Shown piece after piece: positions 1-7,640 of a DNA stretch of 40,994 bases. A model generated the notes under the pieces. It made no database searches, had not been told where the DNA came from, and saw only the letters and a program-made list of their open reading frames with translations. Made by a program: the position numbers and the translations under genes. Origin of the DNA: CAYQOX01 sp964419335 (lineage in GTDB: Bacteria; Hinthialibacterota; Hinthialibacteria; Hinthialibacterales; Hinthialibacteraceae); contig CAYQOX010000040.1 of assembly GCA_964419335.1 (NCBI GenBank), forward strand, positions 1-40,994. The letters run 5' to 3'. The first letter of the stretch is position 1. Each line of letters starts with the position of its first letter.

Positions 1-101
1 GCTTGTCTTCGCGCGGCCTTAAGGGCCGCTTGCTGCGAAAGCCGCTCCACACAAGCCCCTTCGGCGTTTTTGTTCGATTCATTAGGATTGAGAAAAGTCA
101 T
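1..101 (-). CDS. small repeat-borne ORF, copy A (partial at window edge)
   Basis: Reads on the minus strand from ATG at 101 and runs off the window at position 1. The visible peptide begins MTFLNPNESNKNAEGACVER and continues LSQQAALKAARRQA. It is nearly identical to minus-strand ORFs at 13636-13800 and 33149-33388, and the similarity extends upstream of the ATG to about position 172, so the whole unit is a dispersed repeat. The start has only a weak purine stretch (GCGAGA) in front of it. I recognise no family. It could be a real small protein with a single conserved cysteine, or a non-coding repeat that happens to stay open. Confidence 0.5.
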   Translation of the reverse strand, partial: MTFLNPNESNKNAEGACVERLSQQAALKAARRQ

Positions 102-172
102 AGGTCTCGCTATAGAATCATGTTATGTTTCCTTTTCAAGGTATTAAAAAGTACTCAAATACAGGATGAAGC
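1..172 (-). repeat. dispersed ~220-bp small-ORF repeat, copy A (truncated by window)
   Basis: Positions 1-172 match 33288-33460 almost base for base, and match 13700-13860 more loosely in the 5' leader. Shared landmarks are the GCGGCC-TTAAG-GGCCGC inverted repeat at about 14-30 and the block TACTCAAATACAGGATGAA at about 150-169, which lies 5' of the ORF. No terminal inverted repeats or target duplications are visible. Confidence 0.85.
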
Positions 173-179
173 ATAAATA

Positions 180-2861
180 TTATTCATTCAAAGGGATTAA
201 TTGAAGAGGTGCGAGAATTCCTGAGGGCAAAGGTTCCCATTCCGAGGCGTCGAAGGGGCGGTAATCGATATTGACGAAGTAGAATTTTTTCCAATCCACC
301 TCTTGTTGGTCCAGTTCGATGATGCGATTGGCGGGGAGGTTGAGGACGTCGAAGCGCAGCTGGTTGGTGCCCTGGGTGAGATTCGAGACGTGGAGTTCGT
401 AGGGCTGAGTCCAGAGGGTGCCTTGTTTATGGTTGTTGATCCACACGTCGGCGGATTCGTGGAGTTGGTTGATGCGTAGTAGGGCCTGGTTGGTATCGTG
501 GGGCCAGTTGAATTCGGTGAGGTAGCGGACTTGGCCTGAGTAGTATTCAAGTTCAGGGATGGATGTCCAGTCTTCAAGTTCGGTGAGGGTATGGGTATGC
601 TGCTGGCCTTCGTAATCTGTCCACTGTAGTTTCCAGGGACCAGTAAGTTCGAGTTTGGAGGCGGTTGGTTTGGGCTTGGGTTGGTGGGAGGGGTGGAGGT
701 TGTCGCCGATGGCGATCCAGTAGGCGCGAGTGGGTTTGAGGTCGACTCTGAGTTGGAGTTCTTCTTTTTTACGTAAATCGAGGGGGATGACTTCGCCGGT
801 GATGGGATCGCCAAGGAGGGCTTCTTGTCCCTCTGCGTTGAAGGGGAGCCATTTTTGGATGGAGCGGTTGGTTGAATTTTTAATGAAATAGTAGGTGGTG
901 GAGTCGGTTTTGAAGCGGATGAACTCGAGATTTTCTTGGGCAAGGGGTTCGGTTTTGACCCCGAGATTGGAGAGAGCTTCGAGTGCTTGGCTGGGGGTGG
1001 CGGCTTGGATGATATGGTTATTTGAATCCAATTGATCTTGGATGGAAGAGGGAAGGCCGGGGGGTTGGATGCGGGGATCCTCGTTGCGGGGGACCAAGTT
1101 GGGGTAATTTGGGAGAAAGATCGTGCTGGCTTGCTTGTCGGCTAAGCGCTGGACCGCCTGCAGGGTTTCTTTTTCTATCCATTGGCAGCCTGCAAAGATC
1201 AAGGCGTTGTAGTTCATGCCGCCGCTGGTGAATTGACCTTCTTCGGCTTCGAGGTGCTCTTGGATCCAACGATCGGAGACGAAATCAAACTGGATGCCTT
1301 GGCGCCAGAGGGCTTGGGCGAATTCAAAGGTAGGATTGGCGGCTTTCTGCAGCCAGTTATCGGTGTTGTGGATGGTGGCGTATTGCAGGTGGCTGCGGGA
1401 ACCTTCGCGGAAGAAAAACAAGTCGTGGATGGGATAGACGAGCAGCACTTGGGCATCGAAGCGGGCTTTGCGCATGACGGATTGATTGCGGGTGATGTAT
1501 TGGTTGAGCTTGTGGAGGTGGGGGAACCAGGTGGTATGTTCGCCGGCGTTGGTGGAGGCGTAAAACAACCAGCCGGGGAAGGGGACGGATTCTGGGGAGA
1601 AAGGGACGCCGTGGTAAAAGATGTGGTTGATGCCGGCAAGGAAATAGACATCGAGGTTGCGGCGCATTTGGTCGAGAGAGATCTGGAAATGTTCGTCCTG
1701 CCAGGTGAAGGTTTCGGCGGAGGTGAGATGGCCGCCGGTGAGATGAGCGGCGGAGGAGGCCATCTTGGGGGCGAAGATTTCGGCGCCGTGGCGGCCGAAG
1801 CCCTCGGTTTCGGGGATGTCGGCGATGGCGTAGAGGTCGAGCAAGTGGCCGGGGGAGCCATGGGCCTGGAAGCGGATTTGCATACCTTGTTTATGCGACC
1901 ATTCGCGCCAAGGGAGACAGAAATCTTCGTAGAATAGTTCTTCGATGGTTTCGCGATAGTCGTGCAGGAGCCGGCGTTGGAGGGGCGAGTCTTGTTTGTC
2001 AAACATGATGGGCAGGTAGGGACGAAGATCATAGCCACGGCGATTTTCGAATTCGGTGAATAGATCGGCGGTGGCGTTGGCGCCGTAGACCTCGAAGGAA
2101 TCGTTGAAGTTGGCACGTGGGCGCGGGTCTTCGATCCAGGATAAAACTTGTTCGAAGGGTTCTACATAGTTCAGGAAGGCTTCCCGGGAGAAGTGATCCA
2201 GGACGGGTCCCTCGGAACCGAGCGTGGCGCGTTTGACTTGCTGGCCGGTATAGCCGATGCGGACTTCGTGGATGGTCCAATCGCCGGGGGGAATGCGCCA
2301 ATGTTTTTTATTCTCGCTGCGGCCTTGGGGTTCGAGAAGGGTGACGGGAGAGGTCTCGTCTTTTGGGGTGAGGAGAAGGCATTCGAGAGGCGGTTGGTCT
2401 TGACCGGGGGTATAGGAGAGCGGTTCATCGAGTGAGACCTCACGGGTGTTGATCTCGAGTTTGCGGGCGGCGTGTTCGGGTTCCAGCCAGGGGCCGCCGA
2501 AGGGCCAACCGCTGCCCAATGTCCAATCAACGCCCATGTTTAGACGGTGGGCTTCTTCGATGGTATGCTGAAACATCTTAGCCCATTTTTTGGATAAGAA
2601 GGGGATCGGTTCGATGGGGGAGTCTTTTGCGGGATAGATGGGTTGGATTTCGATCCCGCCGAATCCGGCTTGGTGGAGGAGTTCTAGTTGGCGGGTGATT
2701 TCGTCTTGGGTGACGGCGGAACCAAACCACCACCAGCGCGCCCAGGGGCGAGTCTCGTGTTGGGGTTTTTGCCAGCCGAAGGGGTCATGGGATTCTTGGG
2801 TTTGGGCTGAGGTAAAGGAAAGGGCGGGGATACAAAGTAAAAGGATTAAACGTTGCCACAT
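180..2861 (-). CDS. secreted GH106-like alpha-L-rhamnosidase
   Basis: 893 aa. A signal peptide covers about residues 1-19 (MWQRLILLLCIPALSF). The first conserved block, RPWARWWWFGS at about residues 38-48 followed by GFGGIEIQPIYP, is typical of the GH106 alpha-L-rhamnosidase family. So is the later block around AGINHIFYHGVPFSPE. The C-terminal ~110 residues look like the jelly-roll sugar-binding domain of that family (ADVWINNHKQGTLWTQPYEL, then a run ending in NLPANRIIELD). The start is supported by a good Shine-Dalgarno, AGAGGAG, about 8 nt upstream. Length is within the usual family range. The likely role is removal of terminal rhamnose from pectin- or polysaccharide-type glycans in the periplasm or outside the cell. 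Substrate is inferred from family only. A remnant of an unrelated rhamnosidase family (GH78) lies 6 kb away. Confidence 0.8.
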   Translation of the reverse strand: MWQRLILLLCIPALSFTSAQTQESHDPFGWQKPQHETRPWARWWWFGSAVTQDEITRQLELLHQAGFGGIEIQPIYPAKDSPIEPIPFLSKKWAKMFQHTIEEAHRLNMGVDWTLGSGWPFGGPWLEPEHAARKLEINTREVSLDEPLSYTPGQDQPPLECLLLTPKDETSPVTLLEPQGRSENKKHWRIPPGDWTIHEVRIGYTGQQVKRATLGSEGPVLDHFSREAFLNYVEPFEQVLSWIEDPRPRANFNDSFEVYGANATADLFTEFENRRGYDLRPYLPIMFDKQDSPLQRRLLHDYRETIEELFYEDFCLPWREWSHKQGMQIRFQAHGSPGHLLDLYAIADIPETEGFGRHGAEIFAPKMASSAAHLTGGHLTSAETFTWQDEHFQISLDQMRRNLDVYFLAGINHIFYHGVPFSPESVPFPGWLFYASTNAGEHTTWFPHLHKLNQYITRNQSVMRKARFDAQVLLVYPIHDLFFFREGSRSHLQYATIHNTDNWLQKAANPTFEFAQALWRQGIQFDFVSDRWIQEHLEAEEGQFTSGGMNYNALIFAGCQWIEKETLQAVQRLADKQASTIFLPNYPNLVPRNEDPRIQPPGLPSSIQDQLDSNNHIIQAATPSQALEALSNLGVKTEPLAQENLEFIRFKTDSTTYYFIKNSTNRSIQKWLPFNAEGQEALLGDPITGEVIPLDLRKKEELQLRVDLKPTRAYWIAIGDNLHPSHQPKPKPTASKLELTGPWKLQWTDYEGQQHTHTLTELEDWTSIPELEYYSGQVRYLTEFNWPHDTNQALLRINQLHESADVWINNHKQGTLWTQPYELHVSNLTQGTNQLRFDVLNLPANRIIELDQQEVDWKKFYFVNIDYRPFDASEWEPLPSGILAPLQLIPLNE

Positions 2862-3418
2862 GGGTTTATCTCCTCTAGTGAATAGGTCGCGTAAAAAGGT
2901 TGTTGGTTATTGTAGAGGAAAAAGATAGGGGAGGTGTAGTGAAGCAAGAAGGAAACACGGAAAGCGCGGAGAACGAAGCCATCCCCGGTCTTCGCTCTCC
3001 ACGTTCCATGGAGGGCTTTTATTGAATCCAAAATGGATTCATCGAACGGCGTTGAAACCTGTTTTGTACGACCTACAGGGCAATCGGTTAGGAACCGATT
3101 GTGGGAACCAATCCGGTGGTTCAACCATTTCGGATTCTCCAAAGAGGTGGAGAAGCCGTTGCGTATGTGAGGCAGCTCGAGCTGTTGCCCTTCTCTAATG
3201 GGGAATGGGATGCAAAAAAGGGAAGATCTTTTGGTGAGTGAGGTTGGATATGCTTGTTTTAGGCAAGCAGGGCAGGCTTTTTGGGGGGAAAAGAATTTAC
3301 GAGATGCTTGCGTGTGAGGTTTTCGTTTGTACTGATTGGAGGGGGTGTCCCTTTGTTTTTGTGATGAATTTTCTATACTCACAGCATCACTTAATCCTAA
3401 TGAATCAATGAGAGAATC
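2862..3418. other. gene-free stretch containing a cluster of short hairpins
   Basis: 557 bp between the divergent GH106 and tmk genes with no convincing gene. Between about 2997 and 3269 there are seven perfect short inverted repeats: 2997-3013 (CTCCA), 3023-3041 (8-bp stem, loop AAA), 3081-3101 (9-bp stem CAATCGGTT, loop AGG), 3105-3122 (GAACCA), 3135-3154 (TTCTCCA), 3173-3184 (CAGCTCGAGCTG palindrome), and 3251-3269 (TGCTTG). This density suggests a structured RNA or a composite palindromic repeat. A weak tmk promoter could be TATACT at 3374-3379. Confidence 0.6.
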
Positions 3419-4072
3419 ATGGCGGGACTATTGATTACGGTCGAAGGAATTGAAGGGGCGGGAAAGAGCACGGTTTTGCAGAAAGTGGAGAATTGGTGGC
3501 GTAGGAGAGGCGTTCAGCCGATACCTGCGCGGGAACCGGGAGGCACGGAGGCGGGCGAGGCGATTCGAGAGTTATTATTGAGGACGCGGATGCCGATGAG
3601 GCCGGAGACGGAGTTGTTTCTGGTTCAAGCGGCGCGCAGCCAGTTGATGGCGGAGGTGGTGGAGCCGGGGCTGCGGGCGGGGCAAGTGGTACTGCTTGAC
3701 AGGTATATTGATTCGACGACCGCGTATCAAGGCTATGGGCGGGGGCTTTCTGCTGAGCGTATTGAGCAAATCAATCACTTTGCCACGCAGGGGCGAGAGC
3801 CGGATTTGACGATATTGTTGGATGTAGATGTAAGGACGGGGTTAGAGCGGGTTGGAGGGAGAAAAAAAGAAAAGTTCGCTCATGATCGTTTTGAAACAGA
3901 AACGATCGAGTTTATTGAGCGGGTACGTCAGGGGTTTTTGGAGTTGGCTCGGCAGAATGCGCAGCGATTTTTTACGGTATCTTCGAAAGAAACATTGGAA
4001 GAGGTGTGGAAAAAAATAGAGAGCGAGTTAGCCCGTCGTTTTCTGGGAGGGGAGAGGGAAAAAGACGGGTAA
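3419..4072 (+). CDS. tmk: thymidylate kinase
   Basis: 217 aa, normal for the family. It phosphorylates dTMP to dTDP with ATP in the cytoplasm. The P-loop is GIEGAGKS at residues 10-17. The DR(Y/H) motif with the substrate-binding segment is LLDRYIDSTTAYQGYGRG, and REPGGTEAGEAIR is the conserved dTMP-site block near residue 40. The start is preceded by AATGAGAG, a moderate ribosome binding site. The gene stands alone and converges on the YjfB-like gene with 1 bp between them. No holB or recR neighbour is present. Confidence 0.96.
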   Translation: MAGLLITVEGIEGAGKSTVLQKVENWWRRRGVQPIPAREPGGTEAGEAIRELLLRTRMPMRPETELFLVQAARSQLMAEVVEPGLRAGQVVLLDRYIDSTTAYQGYGRGLSAERIEQINHFATQGREPDLTILLDVDVRTGLERVGGRKKEKFAHDRFETETIEFIERVRQGFLELARQNAQRFFTVSSKETLEEVWKKIESELARRFLGGEREKDG

Positions 4073-4073
4073 C

Positions 4074-4268
4074 TTATGCGACAACATCTAAGCTTTCGCC
4101 GAGCCCTTCGATGGCAGAGGCCACGACTTTTTGTTGTTCTTGCTGGGCGGAAGAAGAGAGTTGTTGCTGAATCATTTCGGCGGATTGACCTAAAATCTTG
4201 GTAATAAGCATGCCCATGCTGGCTTGGGCATTCACGGCTTGGGCCAAGGCGTTGACATTGGTTTCCAT
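4074..4268 (-). CDS. YjfB-like putative motility protein
   Basis: 64 aa, starting METNVNALAQAVNAQASMG. I chose ATG at 4268 because AAAGGAG lies about 9 nt upstream. The longer reading frame adds 23 residues that have no ribosome binding site and cover the promoter. The peptide resembles the YjfB family: a short N-terminal run, an 'Ala-Gln-Ala-Ser'-like segment, a helical middle, and a C-terminus (GLGESLDVVA) that parallels the LGQTIDVKA end I recall for Bacillus YjfB. Family members are described as putative motility proteins of unknown mechanism. The sigma-28-type promoter directly upstream supports flagellar-class expression. No flagellar genes are in the window, so this is a detached member of that regulon. 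Confidence 0.68.
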   Translation of the reverse strand: METNVNALAQAVNAQASMGMLITKILGQSAEMIQQQLSSSAQQEQQKVVASAIEGLGESLDVVA

Positions 4269-4305
4269 GATTCCAACTCCTTTCCGAGAGTATTCACCAC
4301 TATCG

Positions 4306-4332
4306 TTATCGGAAAAAATGGGATTAACTTTA
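4306..4332 (-). promoter_or_regulatory. sigma-28 (FliA/SigD) type flagellar promoter
   Basis: On the minus strand the sequence reads TAAAGTTA-N11-TCCGATAA. This matches the enterobacterial sigma-28 consensus TAAAGTTT-N11-GCCGATAA at 14 of 16 box positions with the exact spacing. The -35 box is 4325-4332 and the -10 box is 4306-4313. The start codon of the YjfB-like gene is 38 nt downstream of the -10 box, leaving a short leader with a strong Shine-Dalgarno. I saw no second copy in a by-eye check of the other intergenic regions. Confidence 0.75.
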
Positions 4333-4366
4333 GCCAAATTTTTGTAAAAAGTGTGGTGGGGGGGAG

Positions 4367-5140
4367 TTATTGGGTTACAAGGGATTCTTTTGAAACTATG
4401 GGTTGATACATTTCACCTGTGAAAGGTTTTAATCTTTCTTTCCATTTCGCAGTCAAACTACATAAGAGAAGAAATTGTGTGGGGGAACCATGGTTGACAC
4501 GTTCAACGTTGACGCGTAAATCATTATAGGGATCAGGTTCATGGATTAGATGGATTAATTCCGAGGCCAAGTATCCAGGAAGATAGCCGACAATATGCAA
4601 ATCGTTTTTTCGACCACTGGTTTTATCATCGGTTCTAAGCATGAGTGCATTCATATCAACGCTATTTTGGAAATCGTGGCATAGTTTCAAAGATTCTTTT
4701 TTAGGTAAATTTTCAATGATTTCCAAAGAATTATGGGGTAAATGGCTAATTCCACGGGCGAAAAAATGAAGGTATAATTGGTCACCATTCATTTTTGGTT
4801 TTGGGAAAAGTTCAAAGAAATCGGTTTGTTTTCTACCCGATGAGCGTGCCAAAATAGCGATAGGGTCTTCCTCGTTTTCGTCGAGATTCAAATACTTTAT
4901 GTAATCGCTGTATTCCGGGCGATTTTTTTGCATAATTCGATTTCCAAAAAAAGGAAATAATTCATCATAATGATAGACATGGTTTAAATCAGGGAAACAT
5001 TTTAGGGGTGAAAATCCGGCTTCTTGCATTGCGTATTTTGCGCCTTTGATGTAATAAAATTTATAATCCTCGCTATTGATTAGACATCCAATAGGGTACC
5101 ACTTATTGGTTTGGTTTGATCGCCAAACTAGGATCAACAT
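4367..5140 (-). CDS. HIRAN-domain protein, partner of the upstream HipA-like kinase
   Basis: 257 aa from the ATG at 5140 (MLILVW). This start has GGAG 8 nt upstream and overlaps the stop of the upstream gene (ATGTTGA), which indicates translational coupling. A start at 5152 would add four residues. The C-terminal part (about residues 165-240) carries a HIRAN-like pattern: IVGYLPGYLASELI, then LRVNVERVNHGSPTQ, then a short hydrophobic strand. HIRAN domains are found in DNA-processing proteins and are often linked to HipA-like kinases. The N-terminal ~150 residues are of unknown function. The gene is markedly A+T-richer than the flanking genes, which suggests transfer. The role is inferred from the pairing. 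Confidence 0.65.
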   Translation of the reverse strand: MLILVWRSNQTNKWYPIGCLINSEDYKFYYIKGAKYAMQEAGFSPLKCFPDLNHVYHYDELFPFFGNRIMQKNRPEYSDYIKYLNLDENEEDPIAILARSSGRKQTDFFELFPKPKMNGDQLYLHFFARGISHLPHNSLEIIENLPKKESLKLCHDFQNSVDMNALMLRTDDKTSGRKNDLHIVGYLPGYLASELIHLIHEPDPYNDLRVNVERVNHGSPTQFLLLCSLTAKWKERLKPFTGEMYQPIVSKESLVTQ

Positions 5141-6054
5141 TTTATTCTCCAATATAAGTTTTCTAAGAAGGTCAGATTTTGTTTAATGAAGGCTTGGGTA
5201 AATTCTTTATGAGCATCCGTCATTAAAGAAGCGGATATCGGATCAATGATGGAGGTGATCTCTTCATCCTTGATAGCCAAAAATTTCTCAATCCAATAGG
5301 ACAAAACTCTTGAATAATTTGAAGATATATACTCCAATCCCTCATACGTGGTTAAAGTTTTATTTTGTTTTGAATTTTTGAAGAAGGGAGTTCTTGCTTT
5401 TTTTGCGTAGTCTTCAATATTATTTCTCCCTTTTTTTCTTAAAATCATTTTTCTTTTTTCGTCTGTTAATTCGCGTCCTAAACTGGAAGCATGATCAAAT
5501 GTAGGCGCTAAGAGGAATTGGATAGTGGTAGTACACCAAATCCATGCCCAATTTTGGTGGTGACGATCCGTATTTCCAATTAAGGCGTCAAAGACCAGAT
5601 ATCCAATAAAGATGTCCAATGCTTTCTGATCTTGGTAAGGTTCTGGCAGTAAAAGTATATCATTTGCATTAACGTCAAGTACCCGCTTGAGTGTATAGGC
5701 TGGTATTTTTAAAAATCGATTTTCTGATATATCCGGATAATTCGTGAAAATGGGTAAAATTTCATTGCCTAGTAAAAGTTGCTCAGTGGATAAAGTCATT
5801 GCCTCACATATTATACCTTCATATCCGTCTTTGTCTTTCGCTAAATAATATCGAACATGAGGAATCTCACAAAGATGGGCTAGTTTTGAAGAAATCTATT
5901 CGGCTACATTTTCACCAGTATTTTCTCTACCGCGCTTAAATAAATAGTGTTTGGCGTTCTCTTTGTGAATGAACCAATATTTGCTCTTAGAGCCTACTTC
6001 TTCAAAACTAAGGATTCGATCGCAAATATTTTCAAGCATATATACTTGACACAT
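5134..6054 (-). pseudogene. HipA-like kinase gene interrupted by an in-frame amber codon
   Basis: The intact part runs from ATG 5799 to 5134 (221 aa). It holds the HipA-type C-terminal kinase lobe: DALIGNTDRHHQNWA (catalytic loop with Asp and Asn) and FDHASSLG (metal-binding Asp). Reading further upstream in the same frame gives KLAHLCEIPHVRYYLAK and DGYEGIICEAM, then TAG at 5896-5898. Above that are KHYLFKRGRENTGENVAE and a Met at 6039 (or 6054). These upstream pieces match the N-terminal region of single-domain HipA-like proteins, so the gene originally encoded about 300 aa. A single base change (Lys AAG to TAG) would explain the break. Either the gene is dead, or a shortened kinase is made from 5799, or the base is a sequence error. 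No HipB-like antitoxin is visible next to it. Confidence 0.75.
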
Positions 6055-6236
6055 TTTCTTTGCCTAATAATGAGCATAGTAGAAATCGATGAGTTATTAT
6101 TACATAAAGTGGAGCTATATAGAAAGAAATCGGACGATCGTTTTTTATTATTTTTCAATTTGCAATAACGAGTATATGATATTGCTGGTATGGAAATGCC
6201 GGGTTGGAAAGTGCTGTGGAGAGGGTGTTTAGGGGG

Positions 6237-6336
6237 NNNNNNNNNNNNNNNNNNNNNNNNNNNNNNNNNNNNNNNNNNNNNNNNNNNNNNNNNNNNNNNN
6301 NNNNNNNNNNNNNNNNNNNNNNNNNNNNNNNNNNNN
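6237..6336. other. assembly gap (100 N)
   Basis: Exactly 100 Ns, the usual scaffolding placeholder, so the true gap length is unknown. The flanks (about 6170-6236 and 6337-6480) hold no recognisable gene. They stay open on the minus strand across the join, which suggests a repeat that assemblers collapsed. The start of the downstream glycosyltransferase operon or its promoter may lie in the missing part. Confidence 0.95.
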
Positions 6337-6506
6337 GAAGAGGGGCAACGCCGGATTTTAGATTGATAGGGGGATTCCCTGTTGTTTCGCGGGCGTTTGC
6401 GAGTAAGATGAGTAGCGTTACGTTGCGGTGGGATTGCGCCAGCGTGACCGTGGATTTTAAGTTTGAACGAATCCTTTCGAAACCGTCAGCATGCTGCTTG
6501 GAGTAC

Positions 6507-7640
6507 ATGAAATCACACCCGACCTTATTCATAGTATGGCATGGTGCTCTTTATCCTTCGTACCGGAAACCTTTTTGCCTTCTTCAAGAAGATTTCGGTT
6601 GGTCGGTGCATCTTTTGGCGGCGTCACGTTGGAAGCAAGCCCTTCCTCAAGCGACACGATTTCAGGAGGAAAAGAACGAACCGATTCAAATCCATTGTCA
6701 TTATCCCTGGTTTTCATTTCATGGAGCCCTGCATATCCAGCCCCTGTTTCCTTGGGTATTTCATAAGATTAAGCCAGATGCGGTTTTGATTATCGAAGAG
6801 CCTTTTTCGATCATGGGGTGGTGGTGTAGTTATTGGTGCAAGCGTATCGTGCCTCCGGTGCCTGTCTTGCTTTATAGTTATCAGGATATCCAAAAGAATT
6901 ATCCGCCGCCGTTTTCTTGGATGGAGCGGTTTGTTTTGCGTCATGCGGATTATATGTTTGCTTCGAACCAGGAGGGGCTGCAGGTCTTTCGGAGGAAGGG
7001 GAGAATTTATGGTAACGAGGTTTTGCCAACGTCCGTTAATCTGGAACGTTTTCGTTATAAACAGCCTTGTGTTCAGAATCCTATCTTTACGGTAGGTTAT
7101 GTGGGACGTTTGAGTGAGGAAAAGGGGTTGGAAGATTTGTTATGGTCGCTGGTGGATACGGATGACCGTATCCGGCTGCGACTGGTCGGGGATGGGCCGG
7201 CGCGGTATTGGCTGGAGGTACGTGCGCGGGAATTGGGGATTGCCGAGCGGATTGTGGTTATGCCTCCCGTCTCGCATGAGGAACTGCCTGGAGTGTATCA
7301 TGATTTTGATGCGTTGGTTTTACCTTCACGTACGACGTCTTCGTGGCAGGAGCAGTTTGGGCGGGTGTTGATCGAAGCGATGGCGTGCGGGGTGCCGGTG
7401 ATTGGGTCGGATAGCGGTGCGATCCCGGAAGTGATTGGCGAGGCGGGGTTAATCTTTCCCGAAGGAAAGGCGCCTCAATTGTCGGAGAAGATTTTGCAGT
7501 TATATCACGATCCCCATCTTCGTGCGGATTTGTCATTGCGGGGGCGGATTCGAGTGGAGCAATATTTTTCTGCGAAGAGCGTGGCTCGAAAGTTAGATAA
7601 GTTTTTGGATGAGGTCACGGGGCATGCGAATTCTGCTTAA
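6507..7640 (+). CDS. GT-B fold glycosyltransferase (family 4-like)
   Basis: 377 aa from ATG 6507. The frame is open further upstream, through the gap, but conserved protein begins at VWHGALYPSYRKPF, typical of the N-terminal strand and loop of GT4 enzymes. GGAG lies just before the ATG (short spacing). The C-terminal Rossmann half has VGYVGRLSEEKGLEDL and the donor-site E-x7-E motif in EQFGRVLIEAMACGVPVIGS followed by GAIPEV. It likely transfers a sugar from a nucleotide donor to a cell-surface glycan or lipid-linked intermediate at the cytoplasmic face of the membrane. It overlaps the next glycosyltransferase by 17 nt. Donor and acceptor cannot be told from sequence. Confidence 0.85.
   Translation: MKSHPTLFIVWHGALYPSYRKPFCLLQEDFGWSVHLLAASRWKQALPQATRFQEEKNEPIQIHCHYPWFSFHGALHIQPLFPWVFHKIKPDAVLIIEEPFSIMGWWCSYWCKRIVPPVPVLLYSYQDIQKNYPPPFSWMERFVLRHADYMFASNQEGLQVFRRKGRIYGNEVLPTSVNLERFRYKQPCVQNPIFTVGYVGRLSEEKGLEDLLWSLVDTDDRIRLRLVGDGPARYWLEVRARELGIAERIVVMPPVSHEELPGVYHDFDALVLPSRTTSSWQEQFGRVLIEAMACGVPVIGSDSGAIPEVIGEAGLIFPEGKAPQLSEKILQLYHDPHLRADLSLRGRIRVEQYFSAKSVARKLDKFLDEVTGHANSA

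Noticed and set aside
1182..1937. 251-codon plus-strand open frame
   Set aside because: Antisense to the GH106-like gene, glycine-rich shadow translation.
2846..3382. 178-codon minus-strand open frame
   Set aside because: It runs through the hairpin cluster, overlaps the GH106 start, has no ribosome binding site, and shows no recognisable protein pattern.
5896..5898. TAG reassigned as a sense codon in this organism
   Set aside because: The 1282-aa GH116-like gene ends naturally at TAG, so TAG acts as stop in this genome.
5947..6168. 73-codon plus-strand open frame
   Set aside because: It lies antisense to the recovered N-terminal part of the HipA-like gene and has no Shine-Dalgarno.
6204..6506. 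5' extension of the first glycosyltransferase through the gap
   Set aside because: The frame is joined only by Ns, and family similarity begins at about 6510. The ATG at 6507 is the sensible start.
6155..6532. minus-strand open frame across the gap
   Set aside because: It depends on 100 placeholder Ns and has no known domain. Kept only as a comment on gap-flanking sequence.
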